Shown one piece after another: positions 5,449-11,563 of a DNA stretch of 11,563 bases (the first letter of the stretch is position 1; each line of letters begins with the position of its first letter). Origin of the DNA: an uncultured Clostridia bacterium (GTDB lineage Bacteria > Bacillota > Clostridia > Oscillospirales > Acutalibacteraceae); assembly GCA_947168785.1 (NCBI GenBank), contig CAMVNL010000030.1, positions 1-11,563 of the forward strand. Reading direction: 5' to 3'. A model generated the notes under the pieces. The model was not told where the DNA came from. It ran no database searches and saw nothing but the letters and a program-made list of their open reading frames with translations. Position numbers and translations under genes: made by a program.

Positions 5449-6654
5449 TTATTCGCCTTTGAGTACCAGCGCGGGATCCACCTCCACCGCGCTCTTGATG
5501 GGGATCAGGCACGCAAGGCCCGTTACCAGTACCGAGGCCGCGATGGTGACGGGGATGAGCAGCGGGCGGAAGGTGATGGAGCTGCTGAACACGTTCATGC
5601 TGATGACCTGCGCGAACGCGTACCCCAGCACGGAACCGAGGATGCCGCCCACGCCGCCCAGCAGCAGCCCTTCGCTCATGAACTCGCCCACGATGCTGGA
5701 ATTGTACGCGCCGAGGGCCTTGCGCAGGCCGATCTCCCGGCGGCGTTCCGCGATGACCGCCGTCATGGTGGTGGCCACGCAGATCATGGTCAGCACCAGC
5801 ACCACCGCCGTGACGATAAAGACCAGCGACTGCAATTTCGTCAGCACGGTGCTTTCCGACGCGGTAACGCGCTTGACAAGCTTGGCGGAGATGCCCGTGG
5901 ACTGGCCGTTGACGGTCTCCACGTAGTTTTTCAGCGCGTCCTGCATGGCGGCCACGCTGACCTCCACGATGTCGTAACCGCGCTCTTCCAGCGTCAGGTA
6001 AGTGAGGTCCGGCAGGGACACGTAGAGGTAATCCTCCTCCGAGCCGCCGGTTTCGAGGATCCCCGTCACGGTCAGATCCAGCGCGTGGTCGCAGTAGGTC
6101 TCGCCGGTCTCGGGGTCGGTATAGATCTCATAGGAGGGAATCGCGGAGGTATCCATGCCCTCCGTGATTTCAAAGGAGTGGATGGCGGAAACGGTGTCGC
6201 CCTGCTTGATGCCGAGGCTTTCCGCCATTTTCGCGCCCACCAGCGTTTCGCCGTCCTTTGTGGGCAGGTCGCCGTTCACCAGCCAGTAGGGGCTGGTTTT
6301 CAGCACCGTGTCAAAGGTGACGCCCGCCAGCGTGACCGGCATGTTGTGGATCTTGGAGTTCTCGTACCGGTAGGGGGTATAGCCCTCCAGCTCCGCATCC
6401 GCGAAAGCGCCCACGCTCCGGGCCAGCGCATCGGGGGAGATGGCCGCTTCCCCTGCGGGGGTGAAGATGATGTTGGCGCCGTAGCTGCGGAACTGGGCGC
6501 TCATCTGCCGGGGCACGTCGTAGTAGATCATCACAAGGCCGGACAGGATCGTGGCCTCCACGATAATGGCCAGCAGCGCCACGATCATGCGGGAGCGCCG
6601 CCGCACCAGCGACGCCACGATCATCCGGATAAACATTCTTCTCTTTTTATTCAT
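5449..6654 (-). CDS. FtsX-type ABC transporter permease of the P19 iron locus (second)
   Basis: 401 residues with the MacB/FtsX plan: basic N-terminus, one membrane segment at about 23-45, a MacB-like extracytoplasmic domain of about 230 residues, then three C-terminal membrane segments. The FtsX coupling stretch ERRREIGLRKALGA follows the first of these three. The protein ends in a short cytoplasmic tail (DPALVLKGE). It pairs with the upstream permease as a probable heterodimer, as Cj1661/Cj1662 do in C. jejuni. I chose the ATG at 6654 (MNKKRR) with AAAGG about 10 bases upstream. A TTG at 6675 overlapping the previous stop as TTGA would add 7 residues and cannot be excluded. The upstream gene ends 17 bases before. 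The substrate or partner is probably the iron-handling proteins of the locus, inferred from context only. Confidence 0.93.
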   Translation of the reverse strand: MNKKRRMFIRMIVASLVRRRSRMIVALLAIIVEATILSGLVMIYYDVPRQMSAQFRSYGANIIFTPAGEAAISPDALARSVGAFADAELEGYTPYRYENSKIHNMPVTLAGVTFDTVLKTSPYWLVNGDLPTKDGETLVGAKMAESLGIKQGDTVSAIHSFEITEGMDTSAIPSYEIYTDPETGETYCDHALDLTVTGILETGGSEEDYLYVSLPDLTYLTLEERGYDIVEVSVAAMQDALKNYVETVNGQSTGISAKLVKRVTASESTVLTKLQSLVFIVTAVVLVLTMICVATTMTAVIAERRREIGLRKALGAYNSSIVGEFMSEGLLLGGVGGILGSVLGYAFAQVISMNVFSSSITFRPLLIPVTIAASVLVTGLACLIPIKSAVEVDPALVLKGE

Positions 6655-6671
6655 ATCGGTACCGCCTTTCC

Positions 6672-7970
6672 TCAATGGCCGCCGTGCAGCACTTCGGAGG
6701 GCCGCAGCCGCAGCAGCGTGCGGATGGCGGGAATGCTGCCCACCAGCGTCACGGCGATGATCAGCACCGCCACTAAGAACGCCGCCATACCGCTCATCTC
6801 AATGGAGGCGGCGAACACCGTCTGCCCGATGATCTGGGCGAAGGCGTAGCCCATGAAGTAGCCCACCGCCGCGCCGAAGATGGAGGTCAGCATGATCTCC
6901 GTCAGCACCAGCACGGTGACCTGACCGTTCTTCGCGCCGACCGCCTTCAGCAGCGCCAGCTCCTGGCTGCGCTCCATCACACCGGAGGTGACCAGGTTGG
7001 AGATGCCCAGCGTCGCGCCAAGGAGGCTGAGCAGCGTGATGAGGCTCATCAGCAGCTCGGTCTTTTCGAGGATCTTGCCCTCGGAATCGGCAATCTGCCG
7101 TACCGCCGTGGCGGAGGCCTCGGGGATCGCCTCCTGGATCTGGAAGCAGATGGAGCTGACGTAGGCCGTGCAGTACCACAGGTCGTATTCGTCGCCGGAG
7201 AGCAGCGAGGGATTCCGAGCTGCCTTTACGGCCAGCTCGTCCTCGGGGGACGTGATGGCGCTGACCTCGATCTTTTTGAACAGCCCTTCCGAGCCCGTCA
7301 GCCGCTGCGCCGCCGGGAGGGTTGTATAAATTCCGTTGTCCTCGTCGTCGCCGGATTCATACACGCCGACGACGTTCAGCGTCTCGCTCTTTCCGCCGGC
7401 GGAAACGGTGAGGGTATCCCCGGCGGAGATGTTCTGGCGTTTGGCAAGGGCCGCGCCCACCATGGCGGCGTTCTCCGCCTGAGAGGCCTGCTCGTTGAGC
7501 CATTCGCCCTGCTCCACGTCCCACCAGCTTCTGAGGTTGATGATGCCGGTATCACGCTGATAGGTGGTGCCTTTTTTGACAAATTCCAGGTGGTGGTTGA
7601 ACCAGGTGCCGACCAATCTGACCTCCTCACCGTTCAGCGTAACGGTTACGTCCGTTTCCGGCGAAAAATCGGTGATGTTGTTGGCCCAGAAGATGGTCAG
7701 CAGCTCGCCGATCTTCTCCTCCGGCAGGTATTCCGCCTGAGCGTCGCCGCCCTCCACGTCGTAAAGGCTGCTGATGACGGCCTCCGACTGGGGCACGACG
7801 GTGATGTTGGAGCCGTAGGTCTTCAACTCCTCGTTGATCTTGTCGCCCACGTCCAGCATGACGTTGAGCATCGCGGTGGCAATGGAAGCGCCGAGGGCCA
7901 CCGTCAGGGCGATCATCAGCATCTTCTTCCACTGCCGCTTGAAGGTACCGCGTACCATTCTGAAAAACAT
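6672..7970 (-). CDS. FtsX-type ABC transporter permease of the P19 iron locus (first)
   Basis: 432 residues. The N-terminal membrane segment is at about 17-39 and is followed by the GSNITVVPQ stretch that starts the MacB-like extracytoplasmic domain. Three C-terminal membrane segments lie at about 306-330, 350-378 and 395-417, with the coupling sequence MERSQELALLKAVGA between the first two. The tail (LRLRPSEVLHGGH) is typical of FtsX permeases. It is homologous to, but clearly diverged from, the next permease, so the pair probably forms a heterodimeric transporter with the single ATPase. The start at 7970 has AAGGAG 9 bases upstream, and the preceding DUF2318 gene ends 25 bases before. Known relatives in P19 loci are needed for full iron acquisition in some Gram-negatives; how they act is not settled. 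Confidence 0.93.
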   Translation of the reverse strand: MFFRMVRGTFKRQWKKMLMIALTVALGASIATAMLNVMLDVGDKINEELKTYGSNITVVPQSEAVISSLYDVEGGDAQAEYLPEEKIGELLTIFWANNITDFSPETDVTVTLNGEEVRLVGTWFNHHLEFVKKGTTYQRDTGIINLRSWWDVEQGEWLNEQASQAENAAMVGAALAKRQNISAGDTLTVSAGGKSETLNVVGVYESGDDEDNGIYTTLPAAQRLTGSEGLFKKIEVSAITSPEDELAVKAARNPSLLSGDEYDLWYCTAYVSSICFQIQEAIPEASATAVRQIADSEGKILEKTELLMSLITLLSLLGATLGISNLVTSGVMERSQELALLKAVGAKNGQVTVLVLTEIMLTSIFGAAVGYFMGYAFAQIIGQTVFAASIEMSGMAAFLVAVLIIAVTLVGSIPAIRTLLRLRPSEVLHGGH

Positions 7971-7995
7971 AAGTCGATTCTCCTTCCCGCGCCGT

Positions 7996-9306
7996 TTAAC
8001 TGAACCGGGACTGGTTTTTCACCATTTCCTCCACGGGAACGGTAATGTAAGATTCGTTGATATCGTAATCTATGATGATCGGGTTGCAGCCGCCCTTCAT
8101 GCCGATGGTGGTGCGGTTCATCACCACGTTGCACTTTTTGCAGACGACCTGACCTTCGTTGTTTTCATAGTAACCGGCCTCGCCGCAGATCTCGCAGGCG
8201 TCAAGGCCCACGCCGTAGTTGTTGGTGTTTTCCTGCTTGAGGACCACGATAAAGCGCGTCAGCTTGCCCTCCGGCGTCGTATAGCCGAACCGGTGCAGAT
8301 GGCCGTCGCTGACCATTTCCAGCGGCACGCGCAGCTCGCTGTCAGCCCCCGCTCCGTCCTTCACGAGCTGGGGGGCCTCCACGGGGGCCTCGCGGATCAC
8401 CACGGTGTTGAGCTTGACGAACCACGTGGCGCAGAGAATACCGCAGACAAAGCACAGCAGCAATACGCCGGACCAGCGTTTGGCGCTGCGCCACATGGCG
8501 CGCTGCCTGCGGTGCTCCGCGTTGGTGCGGTAGGGCTCCTTCGCGGTGTAGCTGCGGATCCAGAGGATCACAGCCAGAACGACCAAAATACCGAAGGCGG
8601 TAAAGGTGTACCAATGGGCGCCGTTGTTGCTGGCGGCGGCAAATTTGAATAAGGCCTGGCTGTCGACGATCTTGCGGGGCGTCAGCACCAGCATCAGCCG
8701 GGCGAAATCGTACACCGCGTACATCACGTGCAGCGCGGCAAAGGCCGCAAAAGCCAGAACGGGATAGCCCTTTTTGACCGAAAGGGACGTAAGCTGATAG
8801 GCGCACAGCCCCGCCAGCAGGCAGACGATGAGCCCCAGCAGATAACCTCCCAGCCGGAACAGGTAATCGGTAGAGAGCAGTCCGTTGCCGCCGGTATCGA
8901 ACTTAAAGGGATAGACGAAGACGTTGGGCACCGCCCCGTAGAGATAGGAAGCGATCAGCACCGCGACGGAGGAGGAGATCCCCACGGCGGCGGCCGTTTT
9001 CTTTTTCGGGGCTTCTGAAAGCCGGAAGGATTTGAGAGAGAATACGATGAGGGCGGCAGCCCAGAGAACGAACAGCGCCAGGGCGACGCCGTATCCGTAC
9101 GCGCCGACCTTCCAGCCGCCCACCAGACGGCGCGTGTTCGTGACGTAAGCGCGTACCGCCGCCGCGATAAGCCCCAGCGCCAGACCGATCCGGGAGATCA
9201 GCCGGCCACGGTCGCCGAAGGAGCGGTCGATATACGCGAATGTAACCCCGAGGATCAGGGAAACGGCCAGCAGATCGCCGGTTACATTGATAAGATATGT
9301 CAGCAT
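7996..9306 (-). CDS. Polytopic membrane protein with C-terminal DUF2318 (Fe-S-like, cysteine-rich) domain
   Basis: 436 residues. About eight membrane segments fill residues 5-300 (near 8-27, 38-55, 70-92, 105-126, 149-172, 182-205, 234-251 and 280-298). The last 110 residues form a soluble DUF2318 domain, probably extracytoplasmic. It has a DGHLHRFGY stretch (334-342), C371-x2-C374, C389-x2-C392, and IGMKGGCNPI with C407. Two CxxC pairs plus a single cysteine suggest a metal or Fe-S site or a thiol redox centre. The family is annotated as 'Fe-S-containing' membrane protein and corresponds to Cj1660 in the C. jejuni p19 operon. The start at 9306 follows AAGGTGA. It probably supplies or receives electrons or metal at the membrane surface with P19 and FTR1, which is inference from gene association. 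Confidence 0.92.
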   Translation of the reverse strand: MLTYLINVTGDLLAVSLILGVTFAYIDRSFGDRGRLISRIGLALGLIAAAVRAYVTNTRRLVGGWKVGAYGYGVALALFVLWAAALIVFSLKSFRLSEAPKKKTAAAVGISSSVAVLIASYLYGAVPNVFVYPFKFDTGGNGLLSTDYLFRLGGYLLGLIVCLLAGLCAYQLTSLSVKKGYPVLAFAAFAALHVMYAVYDFARLMLVLTPRKIVDSQALFKFAAASNNGAHWYTFTAFGILVVLAVILWIRSYTAKEPYRTNAEHRRQRAMWRSAKRWSGVLLLCFVCGILCATWFVKLNTVVIREAPVEAPQLVKDGAGADSELRVPLEMVSDGHLHRFGYTTPEGKLTRFIVVLKQENTNNYGVGLDACEICGEAGYYENNEGQVVCKKCNVVMNRTTIGMKGGCNPIIIDYDINESYITVPVEEMVKNQSRFS

Positions 9307-9343
9307 TTCGTCACCTTTTTATGTTGTCTGTTTACGCCGATAT

Positions 9344-9383
9344 GGCTCAGACGCGCACGCGGAAGAGCGAGCGCATCCGAGCC
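9344..9383 (-). promoter_or_regulatory. Intercistronic RNA hairpin between the P19 and DUF2318 genes
   Basis: The 155-base gap 9307-9461 contains a 13-bp inverted repeat (arms 9344-9356 and 9371-9383). Two pairs are A/C mismatches on the plus strand but G-U wobbles on the minus-strand transcript, so the stem is stable only in the sense of the operon. A smaller GC hairpin (GCCGC-CCCC-GCGGC) precedes it at about 9396-9409. No U-tract follows either, so this is more likely an mRNA stability or processing element than a terminator. Confidence 0.4.
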
Positions 9384-9461
9384 AATCCGGGACCGCCGCG
9401 GGGGCGGCACTCCCTTTGCCGTCAAAGCCCCGTAAACCTCAACGGCATATTGATGTTGTGC

Positions 9462-10079
9462 TTATTCCGCCCAGGCGCCGTCCGTGAACTGCCAGGAATC
9501 ATAGGTGTATTCGATGGCGTCGGGGAACTCGTGCACTTCGGGACCGGTGTTGTCGGTGTGGATCAGATAGGTGCTGGAGTCCGGGAACTTCACGGTGAAG
9601 GTGACGGTGTAGAGGCCGTCGCCGTCCATCTTGATATTCGCGCCGTAGTGGGGGCCGTCGGAAGCCGCCATGGGCATGAACGTACCGCTGACTTCATAGT
9701 CGCCGTCGTTCTTGGTGACCTTGTATTCCACGGTCAGATAGGGGACCCAGTCGCCGGTGCCGTAGCCGAGGCCGTTCTGCAGAGCGGAAACGTCCAGCTC
9801 CAGGTGGCAGTCGTAGTCCTCCGCCTTATAACCGCCGGTCATATCGACGGGCTGGAAATAAACGGCGTTCAGGTTGAGGAATTCCTTCTCCACGCCGGAG
9901 AAGATCTCCACCTCGGTGAAGCCGAGGTCTTCGCCTTCGTCGGCAGGAGCAGGCTCAGCCGTTTCGTTGGCGGCGGAAGGGGTCTCGTTCTCGACCGTCT
10001 TGCTGCCGCAAGCCGCGAAGCAGGCGACGACCATCACGAGGGCCAGAACGACGGAAAGAACTTTTGCGAGATTTTTCAT
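9462..10079 (-). CDS. P19/Tp34-type periplasmic-class iron transport lipoprotein
   Basis: 205 residues. The N-terminus MKNLAKVLSVV leads into a hydrophobic core and a lipobox ending at C24 (FAAC-GSK; C20 is an alternative), then an acidic, Ala/Pro/Glu-rich linker (28-52). Residues 54-203 match the P19/Tp34 Fe2+ transport family. The metal-site pattern is preserved: H92 and E94 in CHLELD, M137 in FMPMAASDGP, H144 in HYGANI, and H174 in IHTDN. In C. jejuni P19 the equivalent His/Met/Glu set binds copper and is needed for iron use. The lipid anchor replaces the free periplasmic form expected in Gram-negatives. Of two adjacent ATGs I prefer 10079, because GGAGG at 10086-10090 is 6 bases from it but only 3 from the ATG at 10082. 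It would pass iron to FTR1 or to the DUF2318/ABC components. Confidence 0.94.
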   Translation of the reverse strand: MKNLAKVLSVVLALVMVVACFAACGSKTVENETPSAANETAEPAPADEGEDLGFTEVEIFSGVEKEFLNLNAVYFQPVDMTGGYKAEDYDCHLELDVSALQNGLGYGTGDWVPYLTVEYKVTKNDGDYEVSGTFMPMAASDGPHYGANIKMDGDGLYTVTFTVKFPDSSTYLIHTDNTGPEVHEFPDAIEYTYDSWQFTDGAWAE

Positions 10080-10085
10080 CATGTA

Positions 10086-10090
10086 CCTCC
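10086..10090 (-). promoter_or_regulatory. Ribosome binding site of the P19-type lipoprotein gene
   Basis: GGAGG on the minus strand. Its spacing favours the second of two tandem ATG codons (10079) over the first (10082). It lies only 16 bases outside the foldback element at 10106-10267, so the element sits in the 5' leader or promoter of this gene. Confidence 0.75.
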
Positions 10091-10105
10091 GAAAAAAATC
10101 TGTTT

Positions 10106-10267
10106 TACTGCTCCACCAATTGAATCGTGAATGATTTATGCGCCGGATAAACGTCGCAAGACAAGGAAGAAACCGCAAGACAGGCTGTCGCCTGTCGAGG
10201 ATTTCTGACGCCGTATTGCGGCGTTTAGACAAGCAGAAATCTTCAAGTATGAATTGGTGGAGCAGTA
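10106..10267. mobile_element. Foldback MITE-like element between FTR1 and P19 genes
   Basis: A 162-base non-coding element. Its termini are a perfect 16-base inverted repeat (TACTGCTCCACCAATT, at 10106-10121 and 10252-10267). Similarity continues inwards, so 10106-10140 and 10234-10267 agree at about 29 of 35 positions. A further block, 10148-10162 against 10213-10227, agrees at 13 of 15. The whole element can therefore fold into one long hairpin, with inner stems GATTTCTG/CAGAAATC (10200-10207 and 10234-10241) and CGCCG/CGGCG. A TA at both outer edges looks like a target duplication of IS630/mariner type. No transposase is encoded. The element lies 26 bases upstream of the P19 start and is unrelated in sequence to the one at 4620-4755. 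The rest of the gap 10268-10335 holds no gene and no clear terminator. Confidence 0.8.
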
Positions 10268-10271
10268 TCAT

Positions 10272-10277
10272 TGTCAA
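10272..10277 (-). promoter_or_regulatory. Possible -35 box (TTGACA) next to the foldback element
   Basis: A perfect TTGACA on the minus strand, 4 bases outside the element. The expected -10 position, 17 bases on, falls inside the element's end (ATTCAT), which matches the consensus poorly. Either the promoter was broken by the insertion, or a -10 within the element is used, or the match is chance. Confidence 0.25.
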
Positions 10278-10335
10278 TAAGAACTGTACGGCTTACGGGA
10301 AACCGTTCAGATTATTGCTTGTTTCAAGCGCGCCG

Positions 10336-11563
10336 TCAGGCGGCGTCCTTTTTTGCTTTTCTGTTCTTGCGGATCATCATGATAAAGGTGATCACGGTGA
10401 CGACGGTGAGGATGAGCTGCGGACCGAGGTTGATCCACGTGGGATAGATGCCAAGGAACGTCAGCACGTCGTTGCCGTTCATCCACGCAAGAGCGGGGAT
10501 GGTGCCCGCCAGCTGCTGCACGAAGCCGCCGATGGTCTCCGCCAGCCGTCCGTCCAGGAACAGCTCGAACATACCGGAGCCGAGGAAGGCGATGGACATG
10601 ACCGCCATCAGGATGCTGGTGGCCATAAAGAAGGGCTTGAGCGGGATCTTTACGCCGAACACACGGATCAGCACGAAGATCAGCGCCACCGCGCCGAGGC
10701 CTGCGGCGATGCCGCCGAACACGGCCAGGTATCCGTTGGCCATCTCCCCCGCCCGGGAGAAGTACTGCTGGCAGAAGAGGATCACTTCCGCGCCCTCGCG
10801 GAACACCGCCAGGAAGGAGGTGAAGCCCAGCGCCCACATTTTGCCTTTATCCGCGGAGTCGGAGACCTTGCCGGAGATGTAATTGGTCCAGGCCTCGCTC
10901 TCCGCCTTGGAGATCATCCAGTTGGAGACGTAGATCAGCACGACCACCGCGATCAAGGCCGTCACGCCCTCCACGATCTCCTGCGGGATGGAGTTGCTGG
11001 TGCTGCTGGTGATGGAGTAGAGAAGCACCGCAAGGCCTACGCTGGCGATCAGGGCGATCACCGCGCCGATATAGACGTACCGGGTGCCGCGCCTGTTTTC
11101 CGTTTTGATGAGATAGGCGACCATGGCGCCCACGATCAGGATCGCTTCGAGGCCCTCGCGGAGGATGATGCCGAAGACAGCGCCGAAGGTGGCCCAGGCA
11201 AGGCCCCCGCCGGAGCTTTCCTCCCCTTCTTCGTCGTCGGTCTTGTAGCCGAACAGCTCGTCGAGGATGTTGGCGTCCTCCCGCAGCAGGGCGACAAGCT
11301 TGTCCACCTCGCCACGGACCTCCTCCACAGAAGCGCCGTTATTGACGGCCTTTTTCATGTTGGAGAACTGCAGCTCCACTTCGTTCACCCGGGCGCCGGA
11401 GATGTAGCCCATGACGGTTTTTTCAAAGCCGGAGGTCTCGTACCAGAAGCCGTAGGAATTGGTGAAGGGCTTGTAGTAGCCCTCGTCGCCGTCCTTGGCC
11501 TCGCCCGCTTCATACCGGCGCAGACCCTCTTCGAGGAGGTTTGCGATCTGATCCGTCACGTCG
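10336..11563 (-). CDS. FTR1-family iron permease (N-terminus cut by the right edge)
   Basis: At least 408 residues are in the window; the reading frame stays open to base 11563, so the true start lies outside. The visible N-terminal part, about 118 residues, is a soluble helical, charged domain, probably extracytoplasmic. It ends in a very acidic linker (TDDEEGEESS). Seven membrane segments follow, as in FTR1/EfeU. Both iron-binding REXXE motifs of the family are present in membrane segments: REGLE (codons 11160-11146) and REGAE (codons 10800-10786). The C-terminus is basic (RKNRKAKKDAA). FTR1 permeases move ferric iron, usually with an oxidase or a partner such as P19 or EfeO. No oxidase is seen here; the P19-type lipoprotein gene follows after the foldback element. 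No terminator with a U-tract follows the stop codon. Confidence 0.95.
   Translation of the reverse strand, partial: DVTDQIANLLEEGLRRYEAGEAKDGDEGYYKPFTNSYGFWYETSGFEKTVMGYISGARVNEVELQFSNMKKAVNNGASVEEVRGEVDKLVALLREDANILDELFGYKTDDEEGEESSGGGLAWATFGAVFGIILREGLEAILIVGAMVAYLIKTENRRGTRYVYIGAVIALIASVGLAVLLYSITSSTSNSIPQEIVEGVTALIAVVVLIYVSNWMISKAESEAWTNYISGKVSDSADKGKMWALGFTSFLAVFREGAEVILFCQQYFSRAGEMANGYLAVFGGIAAGLGAVALIFVLIRVFGVKIPLKPFFMATSILMAVMSIAFLGSGMFELFLDGRLAETIGGFVQQLAGTIPALAWMNGNDVLTFLGIYPTWINLGPQLILTVVTVITFIMMIRKNRKAKKDAA

Noticed and set aside
6655..6675. TTG start of the second permease, overlapping the previous stop as TTGA
   Set aside because: Possible, but the ATG at 6654 begins a typical basic N-terminus and has a usable upstream purine-rich site; the TTG would add only seven residues.
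10250..10290. Fur-box-like AT-rich stretch (TGACAATGATA) near the P19 leader
   Set aside because: Only one half-site resembles the TGATAAT consensus; the other arm does not match, so no Fur operator is claimed.
10325..10345. GC-rich inverted repeat around the FTR1 stop codon as a terminator
   Set aside because: The stem is about 5 bp (CGCCG/CGGCG) and no U-tract follows on the transcript.
11557..11559. GTG at 11559 as the true start of FTR1
   Set aside because: The frame stays open to the edge, and the following residues look like the middle of a helical domain with no signal peptide, so the gene must start outside the window.
1..11563. tRNA, rRNA, CRISPR array, phage or complete insertion sequence
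   Set aside because: No cloverleaf or rRNA-like stretch, no regularly spaced direct repeats, and no transposase, integrase or phage gene were seen on either strand.

Overview
The window is a GC-rich stretch (roughly 60% by eye) in which every credible gene lies on the minus strand, so it reads from the right edge to the left edge. Strong GGAGG-type ribosome binding sites, tight or overlapping gene junctions, two lipoprotein signal peptides on proteins that would be periplasmic in Gram-negatives, and the protein types point to a high-GC anaerobic Clostridia-type Firmicute, possibly of the Oscillospiraceae kind. The taxon is an inference.

Right half (11563 to 4756): a P19-type iron acquisition locus. 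In order it holds an FTR1-family iron permease (N-terminus cut by the window), a P19/Tp34-type metal-binding lipoprotein, a membrane protein with a C-terminal DUF2318 cysteine-rich domain, two MacB/FtsX-type ABC permeases, and a MacB/LolD-type ATPase. This matches the gene order known from the Campylobacter jejuni p19 region (cj1658-cj1663), but in a monoderm-style version where P19 is a lipoprotein.

Left half (4540 to 268): a redox module. It holds a small FMN-binding lipoprotein with a covalent flavinylation motif, a membrane-anchored protein of unknown function, a four-histidine membrane cytochrome b, a fumarate reductase/succinate dehydrogenase-type flavoprotein and its three-cluster iron-sulfur subunit, and a DUF4418 membrane protein. 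The first 87 residues of a third FtsX-type permease run off the left edge.

Two unrelated MITE-like elements sit in the two widest non-coding gaps. A foldback element of about 160 bp (10106-10267) separates FTR1 from P19. A 136 bp element (4620-4755), with terminal repeats that each form a hairpin, separates the iron ABC transporter from the redox module. Both appear to be flanked by a TA duplication. They may have re-partitioned one ancestral unit into separately controlled segments.

Working model (inference): FTR1, P19, the DUF2318 protein and the ABC components handle iron at the cell surface. The flavinylated lipoprotein and the cytochrome b-FrdAB complex handle electrons across the same membrane. 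The adjacency suggests redox-assisted iron uptake or extracytoplasmic electron transfer. The flavoprotein has Gln where classical enzymes carry the FAD-linked His, which suggests a fumarate-reductase-biased enzyme with non-covalent FAD.
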